DNA from: Caenorhabditis remanei
Taxonomy: Eukaryota > Nematoda > Chromadorea > Rhabditida > Rhabditidae
Length of the DNA stretch: 64,000 nt
Reading direction: 5' to 3'
NCBI RefSeq assembly: GCF_010183535.1
Contig: NC_071331.1
Span: 23,374,001 to 23,438,000, forward strand
Within the stretch, counting starts at the first letter, position 1, and the number at the start of each line of letters is the position of its first letter. The notes beneath the pieces are model-generated. The model was not told the origin of the DNA and searched no databases. It saw nothing but the letters and a program-made list of their open reading frames with translations. The translations under genes and the position numbers were made by a program. Positions 20,243-32,039 of this stretch are shown here, one piece after another.

Positions 20243-20263
20243 TGTTATAATAAATCGAATTTC
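20243..20263 (+). ncRNA. predicted 21U-RNA
   Basis: Core 20197-20204; U at 46; context CAGT. Confidence 0.5.
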
Positions 20264-20744
20264 ATTTTTGTTAAATTCCAATAATTGTTGTAATAACCAG
20301 TCGGTTAACGCAGCCTAGCGGCGGCTCAACCTCTTTTTCTACACCACCCGTGTTGAAAATTTGAAGAAATGAATTCATTTGAAGAATGAAAATGTTCTAT
20401 AATTATCTCCCCCGTGAACTCCTATTTTCCTATTTCGGAAACGAAAACCACTGAATGGCTTGAAAACCGTGTTTTTTCACCTAGTGACCTAGTTGAGACC
20501 TATTCTAACTAAAAAAATAGACGGGCATTGCGAGGGGAAAATTTATGATCTTTTGGTCCAAGTTCGAAAAAAATCGGTTCAGTAGGAAGGGCGGTAGGAT
20601 CGGCGACAGACAAACAAACATACAGAATTTGGTGTTTGTTAATAGTAAAGATAATAACATTTTTTGTTAAATTATTAAAATTTGTAATTTCAGTAGAAGC
20701 TAAGAAAATGAAACAGTAAAAAAATCTTTCTGCCGACAAAACAA

Positions 20745-20850
20745 AACTTTTGTCAGGTGTGTGACAACAATTAGTTATGTTCTCCCCTCTTCACACCTTT
20801 TGATGATAATATCGAAGGATCAGTGACAGGTGTGAACATTTATCAGAACT
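20745..20850. repeat. Dispersed repeat containing GGATCAGTGACAGG
   Basis: Shares GTCAGGTGTGTGACA and ATCGAAGGATCAGTGACAGG with 22495-22577, and a diverged copy with a C15 tract lies at 41625-41738. Confidence 0.65.
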
Positions 20851-20866
20851 CTCTTTCCTTAATATT

Positions 20867-20887
20867 GATATTCCCAATTGCAAATCA
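20867..20887 (-). ncRNA. predicted 21U-RNA
   Basis: Core 20926-20933; U at 46; context TGAT. Confidence 0.5.
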
Positions 20888-21213
20888 TCAAATTAATTAT
20901 AACCGATAACCGATAGAAGCATTTTTGAAACAGGAAAAAATATTCGAGATTTTAAAATTTTAATTGTGATATTTTAATACGACCCGATTAATGGGAACAC
21001 TCTTTTCCAACAAAAAGAAAATCAAGTCTTTGAAACAGTAACCAATTTTCACTTTTTTCAAATAACAGTTAACAATTTTGACATAAAAACAGTAGTACAT
21101 ATCTTGAATTATAAATTGGCAACTAATGAATTTACGTAAGCCGTCAAATACAAAAATGATCTACATAATAAATTTCTTATACTACCATAATTTTGAAAAT
21201 TCTAAAAGGAAAG

Positions 21214-21234
21214 GGAGATCTAATGTATAAACGA
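21214..21234 (-). ncRNA. predicted 21U-RNA
   Basis: Core 21274-21281; U at 47; context CAAT. Confidence 0.5.
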
Positions 21235-21362
21235 TTGAGAGATGATTGAACAATTGAACTGATGTGTTTTATTTGAAACAGTGAAACAAAATCAAATTCT
21301 ATCGCTGTTTTTCTTACTGTTTCATGAACGTTTGAACAGTTTTGAAATTGTAAAAACTTTAA

Positions 21363-21383
21363 TCCAGTGTACTACTATAATTA
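21363..21383 (+). ncRNA. predicted 21U-RNA
   Basis: Core 21317-21324; U at 46; context TAAT. Confidence 0.5.
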
Positions 21384-21498
21384 TTTTACCTTCATCTCTC
21401 CATCTTTTATTTCAGAAGTAATAGATTTTTTGCGTTTTCAGATTCTGGAATTAGTATGTTTTTGTTGCTTTAATTTGAAACAGCGAGTAATGGATAAA

Positions 21499-21519
21499 AC
21501 GTTATAAACAACAGAAATA
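21499..21519 (-). ncRNA. predicted 21U-RNA
   Basis: Core 21559-21566; U at 47; context CGAT. Confidence 0.5.
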
Positions 21520-22639
21520 TCGAACTTTTAAAACAAAAACTTTTATACCAAAAATTTATGAAACAGTAAATTTTCAACTGTTTCTGAACTAAACAAATGT
21601 TAATTCCACTAATAATGTTTCCAGCGATAGAGTTAACATTCGAATTTGTAAAGTAGATTCCACCGGAAAATTTGTTTTTTTAAGTTGCAATTCCTAGAGC
21701 TCGAGTAGAACTCGAAAAACTCTTACCGTTTCGAGAAATTGTAAAACAGTAATTATTTAGTAATATTAGTTGATAACGCTAAGTTTTTTGTGGAATTTTT
21801 CTTAAAGATGAGATTCTGTTCTAAGCAGTTCTGAATAGTGGCATAACCTTTTAAAAGTATGTTCTGTTCCACCAAAGTTTTTAATAGAAATTGTTTAGTC
21901 AATTAATATTCATTTAACGTTTCGAGAACAATATTTGAAAATTTCATAACAAATATCAAACCTGCTGGATGCTCAATTTTCTATTATTTTCTATAAAATA
22001 AAATGTTTTTTAGAAATAATCACCACTTGAGAAAGACGTCATAGTAAAATAAAAATTATCATTTCAGTTTCAAAAATTCTTGAAGCTATTACAAATTTCA
22101 AATTGTATCATGCTAACAGTTTGTTGGTTTTTCTTACTGTTTCGTGAAGGTTTGAATAGTTCTGAAATTTTAAATAAATTTCAATATGGATGAAGTCCAA
22201 TGTTTGCTGTATTGTATTTATTTTAACTCCATCAATCAATGTTCAATTATCACGGGTTAGCTTATTGGCGGTTTCTTAGACAGGAAAAATTGAAAATTTT
22301 CAGTATTAATCATATGAAACCATTAAAATAAATGTTGCCGTTTCATGCGAACAATAATTTTAAAATTATTAAAATAATTCATTTCAGTAGTCGCTAGGAA
22401 AGTGAAACAGTAAAAAGCCTCCTTTAATTTTCAAGAATTCATGTTGTCTGTAATTACCTTTCGTACTTAATTATTTTGACTATTAATTGGTTCATGTCAG
22501 GTGTGTGTGACAACAATTAGTCATGTTCTCCCTCTTCACACCTTTTGATGATAATATCGAAGGATCAGTGACAGGAAAACCTTGAAACGCGGCAAAGACG
22601 CGACAGCCTTGTTGAAATATTTTACTGTTTCAACCTTAA

Positions 22640-22890
22640 AGGCGTATTGTGGTCTGTTGTGATGTTTTCATATTATAATATATGAATTTCAGCCAGTTCA
22701 TTTTCATACTTCAAAAATTTTAAAAATCGGTCCACGAGCCGCTGAGAGCGAGCGCCGGAAAGTTTGGTCATTGAAAGGGTCGCGAAAAATTGGGCGCGCT
22801 GGCCTAGAATTCTCCACTTCGGCCATCTCAATTTTTTGAATGCGCACACGTTTTTCACTTTATTTTCGATTGTTTCCGATCGTTTTTTTC
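22640..22890. repeat. Kolobok-like left terminal inverted repeat
   Basis: Inverted copy of 40311-40561. The 61-codon frames in both ends are identical repeat shadows. Confidence 0.9.
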
Positions 22891-23089
22891 AGTTTTTCGC
22901 TGTATCGCCTTTGTTTTTTGACTTAAAAAAACAATTTATTCAACAAAAATATAAAAAATTAATTTTAGTGGTTTGTCGACAACTGGTGACGGTGGAAAAG
23001 CGAAAACGAACACAGCGGATGGATAGAAGGTAAGAAATGATGAAAATAATGCGAAATGTAGGTAGTAGTCTACATAAATTTGGGTAATT

Positions 23090-25070
23090 CAAGTAAAACT
23101 GTTAGTTTCTTCGTCGTAACTATCATCGAACTCATCCGAGAAGTCGCAATCGTCTTTCTTTTCCCATACTTGTAAATCCGCGTTATATGAATTGAAAAAA
23201 TCAATACATATTTCTTCATGTTCATCAGCTTCCTCTTCCTCTTCCTCTTCTTCATTATTCGTTTCTGCTGAACACTTGAAGTGAAAACTAATTTTTTTTG
23301 AAATTTTGCCAATTTACCTAGATGCTCTCTTGCCATCTCAAGAATTCGCCTTCTCCAATCAAAACTGGCGGAAGAAAGGAATTTTCTATGAGTAACCTTT
23401 TTAAGCGATTTATTAAAATGTGATTTTTTTCCAGCCACTTGACGTATACCGCTCTTTTCTTCCAGTTTAAGGTAGTTCCAGTGAATAACCGACAATTTGA
23501 CTCTGAGAGAAAACGAGTTGGCACGGCTGAAAATTTATCTTTCTCAAAATTTTTCAAAAAAAAAATTTTGCCAGAACGTACAAAAACGTGTTTTTCGGAT
23601 GATATGTTAACGCCACGTTGTTAAAACTTTCCACCTGACTTGTCGAAAAGAACGGTGACACGTGCTCCAAGTCTTTCAGTCTTTTCTTCTCAGTGGACAT
23701 GTCGAGAAGAAGCTGCCAAGCTTTCTTATGATGCGGATTCGCCAAATCAAAATACCCCGATCCGTTAATATTTCCATGATCGCAATGAAATACTGTCGAA
23801 AATTGATAACCTCCGATTTCCTATAAAGTTCAACTAGGCAATTTCATGCAGTTAGTGTATTTACTTTGAAATTATCATGGACATTTTGAGTATGGTAGAA
23901 AAACGAAAGGAATTTTTCAACGGCAAGCTTGCCGTTTCCTCCTGACGTTCCAATGGACCAATATAAATGATTTCTCAATGGTTCGATCCATCTTTTGGCG
24001 GGTTTCATTTGCACTTGGTCTTGCTTCTGAAGAATTTTTCTTGCTTTCTTAGTTTTCTTTTTCATAAAATTGTTTTTCTCATGTTTCTGTTTAGAAATAC
24101 TCTTACTTTCCAGAGAATTTTTTGTAAGTTTCGAGCGAAGTGCCATCCGTCAAACATTTGCTTGATATTCGGAAACTTTTTTGCCAGAAGCTTTCCAACG
24201 GCGGGATCTCTGTCAGTGGTTATAGACGAAACCGTGATATTCAGTGTTGCATTTGCGAGCGTTTTTACAAATCGATCAAGAGATAAATCTAGTGATTTCG
24301 GCTCAAGACTTTTTGAAGATTCTGAGAGTACAAACTGTTTGCCTATAGTTTCTTTGAATTACTTGCCGTTCTGTGAGCTTTTCTTCACATGCTCTACATC
24401 AACCACAAAATTCGTTGCCACATCGATCAAAGCGTATCGGCAGTTCAATGCAGAAAAGCCAGGGGAATCGTATTGAGCGTCTCCAGATAGATCGAGAGAT
24501 CCTCTCTGAAGTCAATTTTCTGTTTATTTTTCTGTCAACACCCTACTTTTTCAGCTGCTTCTACAACAATTTCTAGTACTTCCTTTTGCAGTTTATCGTA
24601 CTCTTCCGTGACTAAAGGAGCTACATGATTTCTGATAGTTTTGCAGTGTTCCGACTCCGTGAGAATTGGAATACGAAGCGTTTCACAACACGTAGAGAAT
24701 TTCTGAATAACTTATTTCACTTTCAGTTCTAGGATTTTTTACGAACATGGTAAGACATTCCTGTGACAGAGCAAGCTGTAGAAATGTCTCGATTGACCAT
24801 AAAGGATTTTCCATCTATCATTCTCTGAGACGAACACCAGTTCCATGTACACTGACAACTGTTGCAAGTCAGATTCATCTGAAACACTTTTTTCCGAGAG
24901 AATTCTTCAATGTTACGTACGGAAATGTTGGCTCCAGAAACGCGTTCTTTATCAAATCCCACATCTGATGAATGACAATTTCTACAATAGAGAATTGCAT
25001 TTAGAAGGATAGAATGATCGACAATGATATAATCGATAAGTTTCACATCTTTTTCTTCCAAATCGACGTC
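23090..25070 (-). pseudogene. Kolobok-family transposase, multi-exon, probably inactive
   Basis: Minus-strand exons 25070-24743 (cysteine pairs CRNC and CNSCQCTWNWC), 24702-24547 (RIPILTESEHC), and 24505 downwards. This last exon contains the DDE-like landmarks GDAQYDSPG, ITTDRDPAVG and FDGWHFARNL, then PLRNHLYWS and DLEHVSPFFSTSQVESF. These follow the order seen in Kolobok transposases. Introns of 40 and 41 bp have GT/AG borders. An in-frame TAA at 24359-24361 and at least one frame slip near 24110 suggest loss of function, though an unrecognised intron could explain either. The 5' exon (THAP) is now 14 kb away. Confidence 0.75.
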
Positions 25071-25075
25071 TTCTT
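25071..25075 (+). repeat. LTR element target duplication, left
   Basis: TTCTT, repeated at 39283-39287. Five base pairs, as expected for BEL/Pao. Confidence 0.85.
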
Positions 25076-25762
25076 TGTTGTCAACGTTACCAGAGAATAC
25101 TCTCAGTTGCCAACTTGAAGGTCATCTGAAGGCCCCCTAAGGTTTTGCCCACAAAACTAGGACCTTCAGAACCTTCGTAATACTCTCATTTCTACTCACA
25201 ATATTATAATTCTCCTTTATTTCCTGTTATCAGGCTTATTTACCTTCATCAACAAATAACTACAATTTAAATGCCCTCGCAAATGAATATGCAAGCGCGC
25301 TCCCCTGCACTTCTCTAATTCTCCACTCTCTCACTGCAGAGATGTTCTCGAATGTTCGTTCATTACGAATAGTTTCGTATATGCGAGTGAGACGACAGGG
25401 AGGTGCGCGCGTGCAATGTGAGTGCATTGAATGGATTTTCCATCTTTTCCGAAGGTTTTTTGGGTGCATTGTCACTCTTTTTACCCTTCGCCATCAATGA
25501 CAACACCCACACGCACTCCTCGCAGTCACCTGCTCGTCGTATCGCTACTTTTATCATTTTCTTCCTATTTTACCGTTAATTGGTGCTTTATCAAGGGATT
25601 CCGAGATAAAGAGCGTAATAAATGGGTCATTGTATACATGTGTACTGTTATTTCCGGTTGCATTGCTTATCTTACACAAAAATAGCCATTATTCATATTA
25701 GATTGCGTGATAATAACGGATTAGGCAATAGTCTCCGACCGCTCTTACTTGCCTTCTCCACA
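25076..25762 (+). repeat. 5' LTR
   Basis: Starts TGTTGTCAACG, ends CTTCTCCACA. The next bases, TGGTGCATAACG, begin with the TGG expected of a tRNA primer-binding site. The short frames inside recur unchanged in the 3' LTR. Confidence 0.9.
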
Positions 25763-25799
25763 TGGTGCATAACGACCGTTCAATTTTTTAATTGATGGC

Positions 25800-26320
25800 C
25801 AGCGGCGAATCGTAAATTTATCGATTTCGGCATTTCCGTTGTATAGTGGCTCTGATGTCTCTACATAAATCGTAAATTCATCGATTTCGACATTATTTCC
25901 CACTCGAAAACGGCTCTTATGTCTCTACACAAATCGTTAAATTTATCGAGGACTTCTTTCCCGCTGTATATGAACCGAGTCGGCTCGCAAACATCTGATT
26001 TTCTGAATATTTGGCTAAAAACGTGTAAAAAGTGAGCAATTGTAGCTAAAAAATAGCAACATGTTACCCTTTACCCTCTTTGTTTCGTTTTTCTTTGATT
26101 TTCCGCGCTTTCGTCGTCTTTCCGTTCTCTCCTTTTCAGATTTTTCCTTTGTCACCAGTCGTCGGCTCCCGGCATTGTCCGCTAGTCCATTCCTGGTCAA
26201 AGGAGAACTTTGGCAGTCAACGTCACCAGTCGACGGCTCCCGGTATTGTCCGAGAGTCCATTCCTGGTCAAAAGAGGATTTTGGCAGTCAACGACGCGAA
26301 TCGAGCTGAAAAGTCCTACA
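25800..26320 (+). repeat. LTR element leader with two tandem repeats
   Basis: 25808-25950 holds about three imperfect ~70-bp copies containing AATCGTAAATTYATCGATTTC. 26155-26300 holds two ~80-bp copies containing GGCTCCCGGYATTGTCCG and CATTCCTGGTCAAA. No convincing coding region. Confidence 0.6.
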
Positions 26321-26921
26321 CCACAGTGTGTAGGCAGAAGAAAGAAGGCCAAATGGATCGTAGAAGTCGTCGTTGGCCAACAATCCGCACGAAAATCGTT
26401 GAAGAAAGAAGAACAATTCAGTCTACGAAGTCTACATTATTCTACGACGTCTACGTTGGCCAACATCCGCTCGAAAATCGCCGTCGAAGCTGACATCTGC
26501 TGAAAAACGACGGAACTAGCCTCAGACCCGCACTAAAGACCCTTTTTCGATTGTCGTTCTCATGTAGAATGCCGAAAAACTCTGTGTCAAGTCATGGCGA
26601 AACTCTGCTCGATTTTTTCTATTCACCCAAGTCGAAATTCTATGAATTTCGCACAAATTTGCGTCATTATGAGCAATTTTGCTTTTAACATGAGCAACAA
26701 TGCCGTAAATCGACACAAGTTTGAATTTCCCGCCAAAAAGTCGTACTGTCTAATGTTCACCGACATTGCGTACGACTGCGGACTTAACGAGCGCGAACGA
26801 AAAATATTTTCCTCTCCTAAAATTTTTTCTCGTCTCTCTTGCCGTTTCTCCGCAATTTCCGTTGATTTTATCCGTTTTTCCGTGATTAAAATTAATTAAA
26901 GGGATTATTTCAGACTTCTCG

Positions 26922-29720
26922 ATGGCACTCGACGACAAAACACCACCATCCGCCCAACAGGCCAGCGAAAACGTGGAGGGACAGTCCGTGTCAACCTCCG
27001 CAGCAATTCCAGCGCCAACATCCGCGGATTCAAGCTCTAATAAGAGTGAGGTTGGTAGTTTCTAGTCATGAATAGAAAAAATCACCAAAAAATCTGAAAA
27101 TATCTGAGAATTTCGACCAAAAACGAAAAAAAATCGATAATTTTCGACTGAAAATCATCGAAAAGTGGCTAAAAGCTGTAAATTTTGTGTCAAAACCAGA
27201 TAAATTTCACTCTTTTGTGGATAAAGAGGCCAATGGCCACTCCTTCGGCAAAATTTCAGTCGGATTCGCTAAAATTTCGTAATATTTCGACGAAAAACGC
27301 TAAAAATCAGTGATTTCGAGCATGTTTTAGCCAAAAATCGGTGAACGCCGACGAATTCGTAGTCACACTGCTGAAATTCGGTAAAAGCATCGAAGCAAAC
27401 ACCATTTCTACCCAGTTTTCTATAGAATTTAAGGACTTCCAAGCGATTTTCTGGCAAAAATCTCAAATAATGATGCAATTTTTGAATTTCGGTGGAAGCG
27501 ACGAGGCCGCATAGCGGTTCCATAGCTACTTTTGAAAATATTTCGAAAACCCACCAATACAAATCGATTATTGCTCATTGTTAACAATTTCGGTCACTAT
27601 TCTATTAAGAATTTAATAGAAATATACTGAAAAACACTGATTTACAGCTAAAAATTTGCTAATTTAAGGCTAAAACTCGATAATCCACTCTCATTACCTA
27701 TAATAACCTCTAATCATACTGTTTTCTTTACAGAACAGCGACAACAACCGCGACTTCAAAGCGGAAGATGACGTTGACAACGATTCTGAGGATTCGGCCA
27801 CTGAGATCAACATCCGCATGCCCATGACAGCACCGGGTGCTCCGCGCCAACCTCGTCCACAACCATCTATGTTGCTCAGAGGTATATTGTACATGAGAGA
27901 AGAGCTCTTAAATAACTAAAATAGTTACAGAGTCTCAAGGACGAGTCCAACCAAGGACGATGAGACAATGGATCGACTCAGTGATGGAGGGAAGTGGATG
28001 TCACCCGGAAAGAGAGCTCGGAGGAAAAACTGCAACCGCAGTTCCAGTCGAAGCCTTCACCGAACATTCAATCCGCCCACCTCCAATCCATATCGACGCT
28101 GCCACTGGACAACCAGTCCGCACAGCGGCAGTCGGAGTCAACATCCCGCGTCCAACGCCAACAGCCGCATCCGAACCTGTCTTGGACAGAATAGGAGGTA
28201 AAATTAAAGCAAATATGTCGAAAATATAACGAATCTCTCCTTTCCAGAGTTTGTGCATCGCTCGAACAACATCAACTCCTCAACCGTTCACTGAAACGGA
28301 AGACAAGGGGAATGGGACGATACACACCACCATCCGCACAATACTCGGAAAAGGAAGAGAGCGACAACCACTGAAAAGCCTAGGAGCTGCTGTTCACCCT
28401 TATTGTTTAACCACTGTCTTTACCTTCTGTTAATCATTATCGTGCAATAAATGAACATATCTTCATTTCTCTACAGATATTGATTTTCTCGTACATCACG
28501 ACTTGTTGTTATTTCTCAGTGTGGGCTCTATGTCTCACTGTAATATGTATCACAGATGAATGACATCGGACCGCACGAAGTGAAAGTCAACAAAGAAGAC
28601 ACTAAAGCTTCTGAAGTTGCTATCTGCGCGAAGCCAACATCCGCCCAATTCACGCGTCCCTCTCGCTGGTCCACTCATTCAGGACATATGGAAGAGGGCG
28701 ACGAGAACGTTCCACCGGCTACATCCGCAGAAACTGAAGCATCGGAAGAAGCGAAGGTTCTCTATCCAACCTTCAAAGCAGTGGGAACAACAACCGCCTC
28801 GAATTATGCGAGTCAGGGTAAAACTAATAGCAGTAAAAGCCTAAACCTTTAACGTCCCGTCTTTCAGAAGACAAGGATCTGCGTGAAACCATTGAAACTG
28901 TAAACAGCAAGCTGGGCAAGTTCAAGTCCGTAGAGGAAGTGACTCCGGAATGGATCCGATTCACTGACCAAGTCGAGGCGAAGCTGAGCTGCATGGAGAG
29001 AACCTACAGAGAACTCATGTCAGCATACAACAGCAAAACGGACCTGCTTAAGAAGCTGGGCGGCGGTCTCACTGCTATCATCCAAACCGGGCTAAGAGAC
29101 ATGGACAGTGTAGTTAGCTACGAACAGGAGATTCGCAAATTAGTGAGCTCTCTCACAACGACCAACAACCGCATCGAAGTTCTCTTATCGGCGCCTGCAC
29201 CCACAGTCCCTCACGCCAATCCATACAAACTGGACAACGCAAAAAATGCGATTCCAGGGACGACATCCGCAAAAGTCAACGTGAGTTATCTTTTGATTCA
29301 TTTGAAAGAGAGCCAATGCTGTTAAATTTTCAGCGAAGCTGCATATTGTGTGTTGAACCGAATCACAACACTGACCAATGCCATAGTTTTCCAAAAGCGA
29401 CTGACAGAATCCAAGTAGCTCTCCGTCACAACATCTGCTTGCAGTGTTTGGAGAAGTTTCCGGAAAACGATCGCGGAATTCATAAGGATTGCAAGAAGGC
29501 CCACAAATTGTGCCGCAATTGCATCCACATAGTTGATGATCCAAGGGCTGCGAACCACAACATCGTGTTCTGTCCTTGGAAACGGCATAAGGGCAGTAGA
29601 TTGGGACAACACCCGCCACCTCACAAATCAAAATCTGCACTGCTCAAGGTAAAACATAACTACAACCTGATAGTGAACAATTATTGATTTTTCAGTCGCA
29701 TCCAACTGCAGGAGCTGGTC
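26922..29720 (+). CDS. Intron-containing gag-like gene of the LTR element
   Basis: Likely exons: 26922-27050 (MALDDKTPPSAQQ), 27734-27881, 27934-28197, 28556-28814, about 28870-29280 (helical, charged, coiled-coil-like), 29334-29648 and a short one after 29697. Most borders are GT...TTTCAG. The 29334 exon has a perfect CCHC knuckle, CILCVEPNHNTDQC (C-x2-C-x4-H-x4-C), then two more Cys/His clusters ending near FCPWK, as in BEL/Pao nucleocapsid regions. The join near 28250-28550 is not clean: the frame entering from 28248 meets a stop soon after. So this may be two genes or a damaged one. Confidence 0.55.
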
Positions 29721-29799
29721 CTTCGAGATCTGGACATTGATCCAGTCACAGAAGTCGTCACCATCCGCACTATGGGCTCAGATTTCGCTGAATTGTTAA

Positions 29800-31880
29800 T
29801 TCCTGTTTCTCTATTTTTTGGTTACCACTGTTCTCCTTGTAGAAGTGTTATGATTGCTCCGCCATATGGACATAATTGTTGTGTTTCTTTCAGAGCGAAT
29901 GCTCATTTGAATAAAGATCTTAAACTGTTATCTCGTACAACTTTCAGCGTTTCTTTGAGATTCATGAGGAGAATACACTGCCAGAAACATCTGTTTCAGG
30001 TGGAATCACGGAACGTTCTGAGAGGATGAGATGATGATTTACGCAACAAGAGGTGCTCTTTCGAACACAAACTTTCAGCAACACAGTTTAGCTGCAACAA
30101 CACCATATAGGTACACACTGGTTACTCAAAGAGTATCAGAATCACGGGGATGACAAACCCAAATAAATTTTCACATATCCGCAAAACATATTTGCACATT
30201 AAATGAGATGACACATCATCCACAATACAGACGTTTGTCTCTTGGCCAACGTCAACCTTCAGAAGACCTATACATTGAGTATAGGCACCAACAAGACTGC
30301 TCGTGAAGCAGACATCATCAAAAGTCCACAACGAGTACACGTTCTACGATCAAAACATCACATGCTCTGTGGCAAACTCCATCCGCTTCTGCTCGACAAA
30401 ACATCTGTTTTATAACATCAGTCAGTAGCAACACAGACGGACGGTTCATATGAAGTGAAATTCATTTTAGAGCCGGAAGTCAAACATCTCGAGTAAGGTG
30501 CAACGTGCATTGAACTCACCAACTTCAATAGAGGTATCCCCCACGTGACCATAAGCTTTGGCTAGGTTCAGGGAAACTTCGCCCACTTGGGATTGTTATT
30601 CCGAAAGTTAGGTTATAGCTTCGGCTATAATTGAAATATAGAGATGTTACTAGAATACATAAACTATAGCGCTGACGGTAGTCAAAGCTGAGTAGTATCC
30701 AGGACATTGTAGTATCCGAAGGAGTCACCAGCTCCGGAGGACCCAACAGAATACTCATTAAGCCAATGCACGTGACTTTGTTGACTGAATAAGGTCTATA
30801 AGTGGCAGTTACAGATTGTAGCAGAAAGAAGGTTGTCTGTATCAGTCTGATCAGCTGATACGCAGAGGCCTATATGAGTAATGACGTTGGTAGCGAGATT
30901 TCGAACATCAAATCCTTGGCTGGTACCCGAGGAATTTGAACATCAAATTCACAAAGAATTATCGCACTACAAAGAGATATAACGCAGACAAGACACCGTC
31001 TGGTCGGCTGTTTTTATCATGTTCTTGCAGCAAATCTGTATTGATTGATATCGATGAAGTTAGTTATAAAAATACGCAGCAAAAAGTTACAATATTGTAC
31101 GTGAAACACAGACAGGGTGACCGTGACACTAACACGGAAAACCACTGATCTAGTTCGCGTAACATACAAAAGATCTCAAAAGACATAACTTTGCGCCACA
31201 GCGCTGACTGCTAAACTTATTTCTAACAGAATCAATATGCCTAACTGGACCAAGTATGTAACATATTACCTGAAATACTGGTTTTACTTGAACAGCCACT
31301 GCATGAGGAGCATATATTGCGGACCTGTGGTCGCGCTGAATCCAGTGATTGTAAGAGCTGCTCTTCAGTTTCAGTCTCCGAAAGGGAACTGAGGAAACCA
31401 CTATAAGTAGGCACCCTAGCATTTGCGAACCCACGGTTCCAATGCTCGACGCTTCGACAGTCAGTCGGAGCCGGAATGGGCGGGTCCTATGAAGCTATGT
31501 TGCCCAGATGATTCCGACATTTTACTGGAATCGGACGGGTGCGCGGTGACTTTCCACCAAGAGTTGCGCAGCTCTCGGTTACTGAAGAGTCTCAATCCCA
31601 CCCCAGTCATTCAGTATGTTGCACTGCTTGTGCAATATACAAACATCCAACAGTTTCACCGCTGTCTGGAAATACTTCATAACATCAACACATACAAACA
31701 TCATTCAACGCAAATGTGTTCATATGAGGAGCTGGTTATCACAAGATCCTAGCTATTCATCATCTCACGGCTCCAGATTCCACCGCAGATGGTTGCGTAA
31801 GCAACTTCGGGATATACAACGACCCTTCTGCAGTTAACTGGATTTACATCGTCATCGACAATCGCGCCCCATCAGGATGT
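29800..31880. other. Low-coding stretch inside the LTR element
   Basis: Only short frames without recognisable domains on either strand. Contains one chance exact piRNA core (29991-29998). Nothing else identified. Confidence 0.5.
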
Positions 31881-32039
31881 CTAGCCGTATTAGCCGCTCT
31901 TCAAATTCGCTGCCAAGAAGCCGCAAAGAGCTCTCCGTTCTTTCGGCATTCGAGGTGCCACATACACGAGCCAACAACCGCTCAAGATCTCGATCACAAC
32001 CGACGGCGTGTATGCAGTCGATTGTAGGCCCTTCCAAAA

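Larger units (their letters stand above)
16819..22639. other. piRNA cluster, segment C, both strands
   Basis: Minus cores start at 16878, 17204, 17296, 17549, 19707, 19996, 20135, 20709, 20926, 21031, 21274, 21476, 21559 and 22403. Plus cores start at 17757, 17838, 18396, 19255, 19276, 19980, 20197, 21317 and 22625. Spacing is looser than in segment B, and near-miss cores (CTGCTTCA, CCGTTTCA, ATGTTTCA) are common, suggesting decay. The last core lies 15 bp from the Kolobok-like insertion. No protein gene is recognisable. Confidence 0.8.

Noticed and set aside
29991..29998. piRNA core in the LTR element
   Set aside because: One exact octamer per strand in 14 kb is about what chance gives, and this one lacks the surrounding AT-rich motif.
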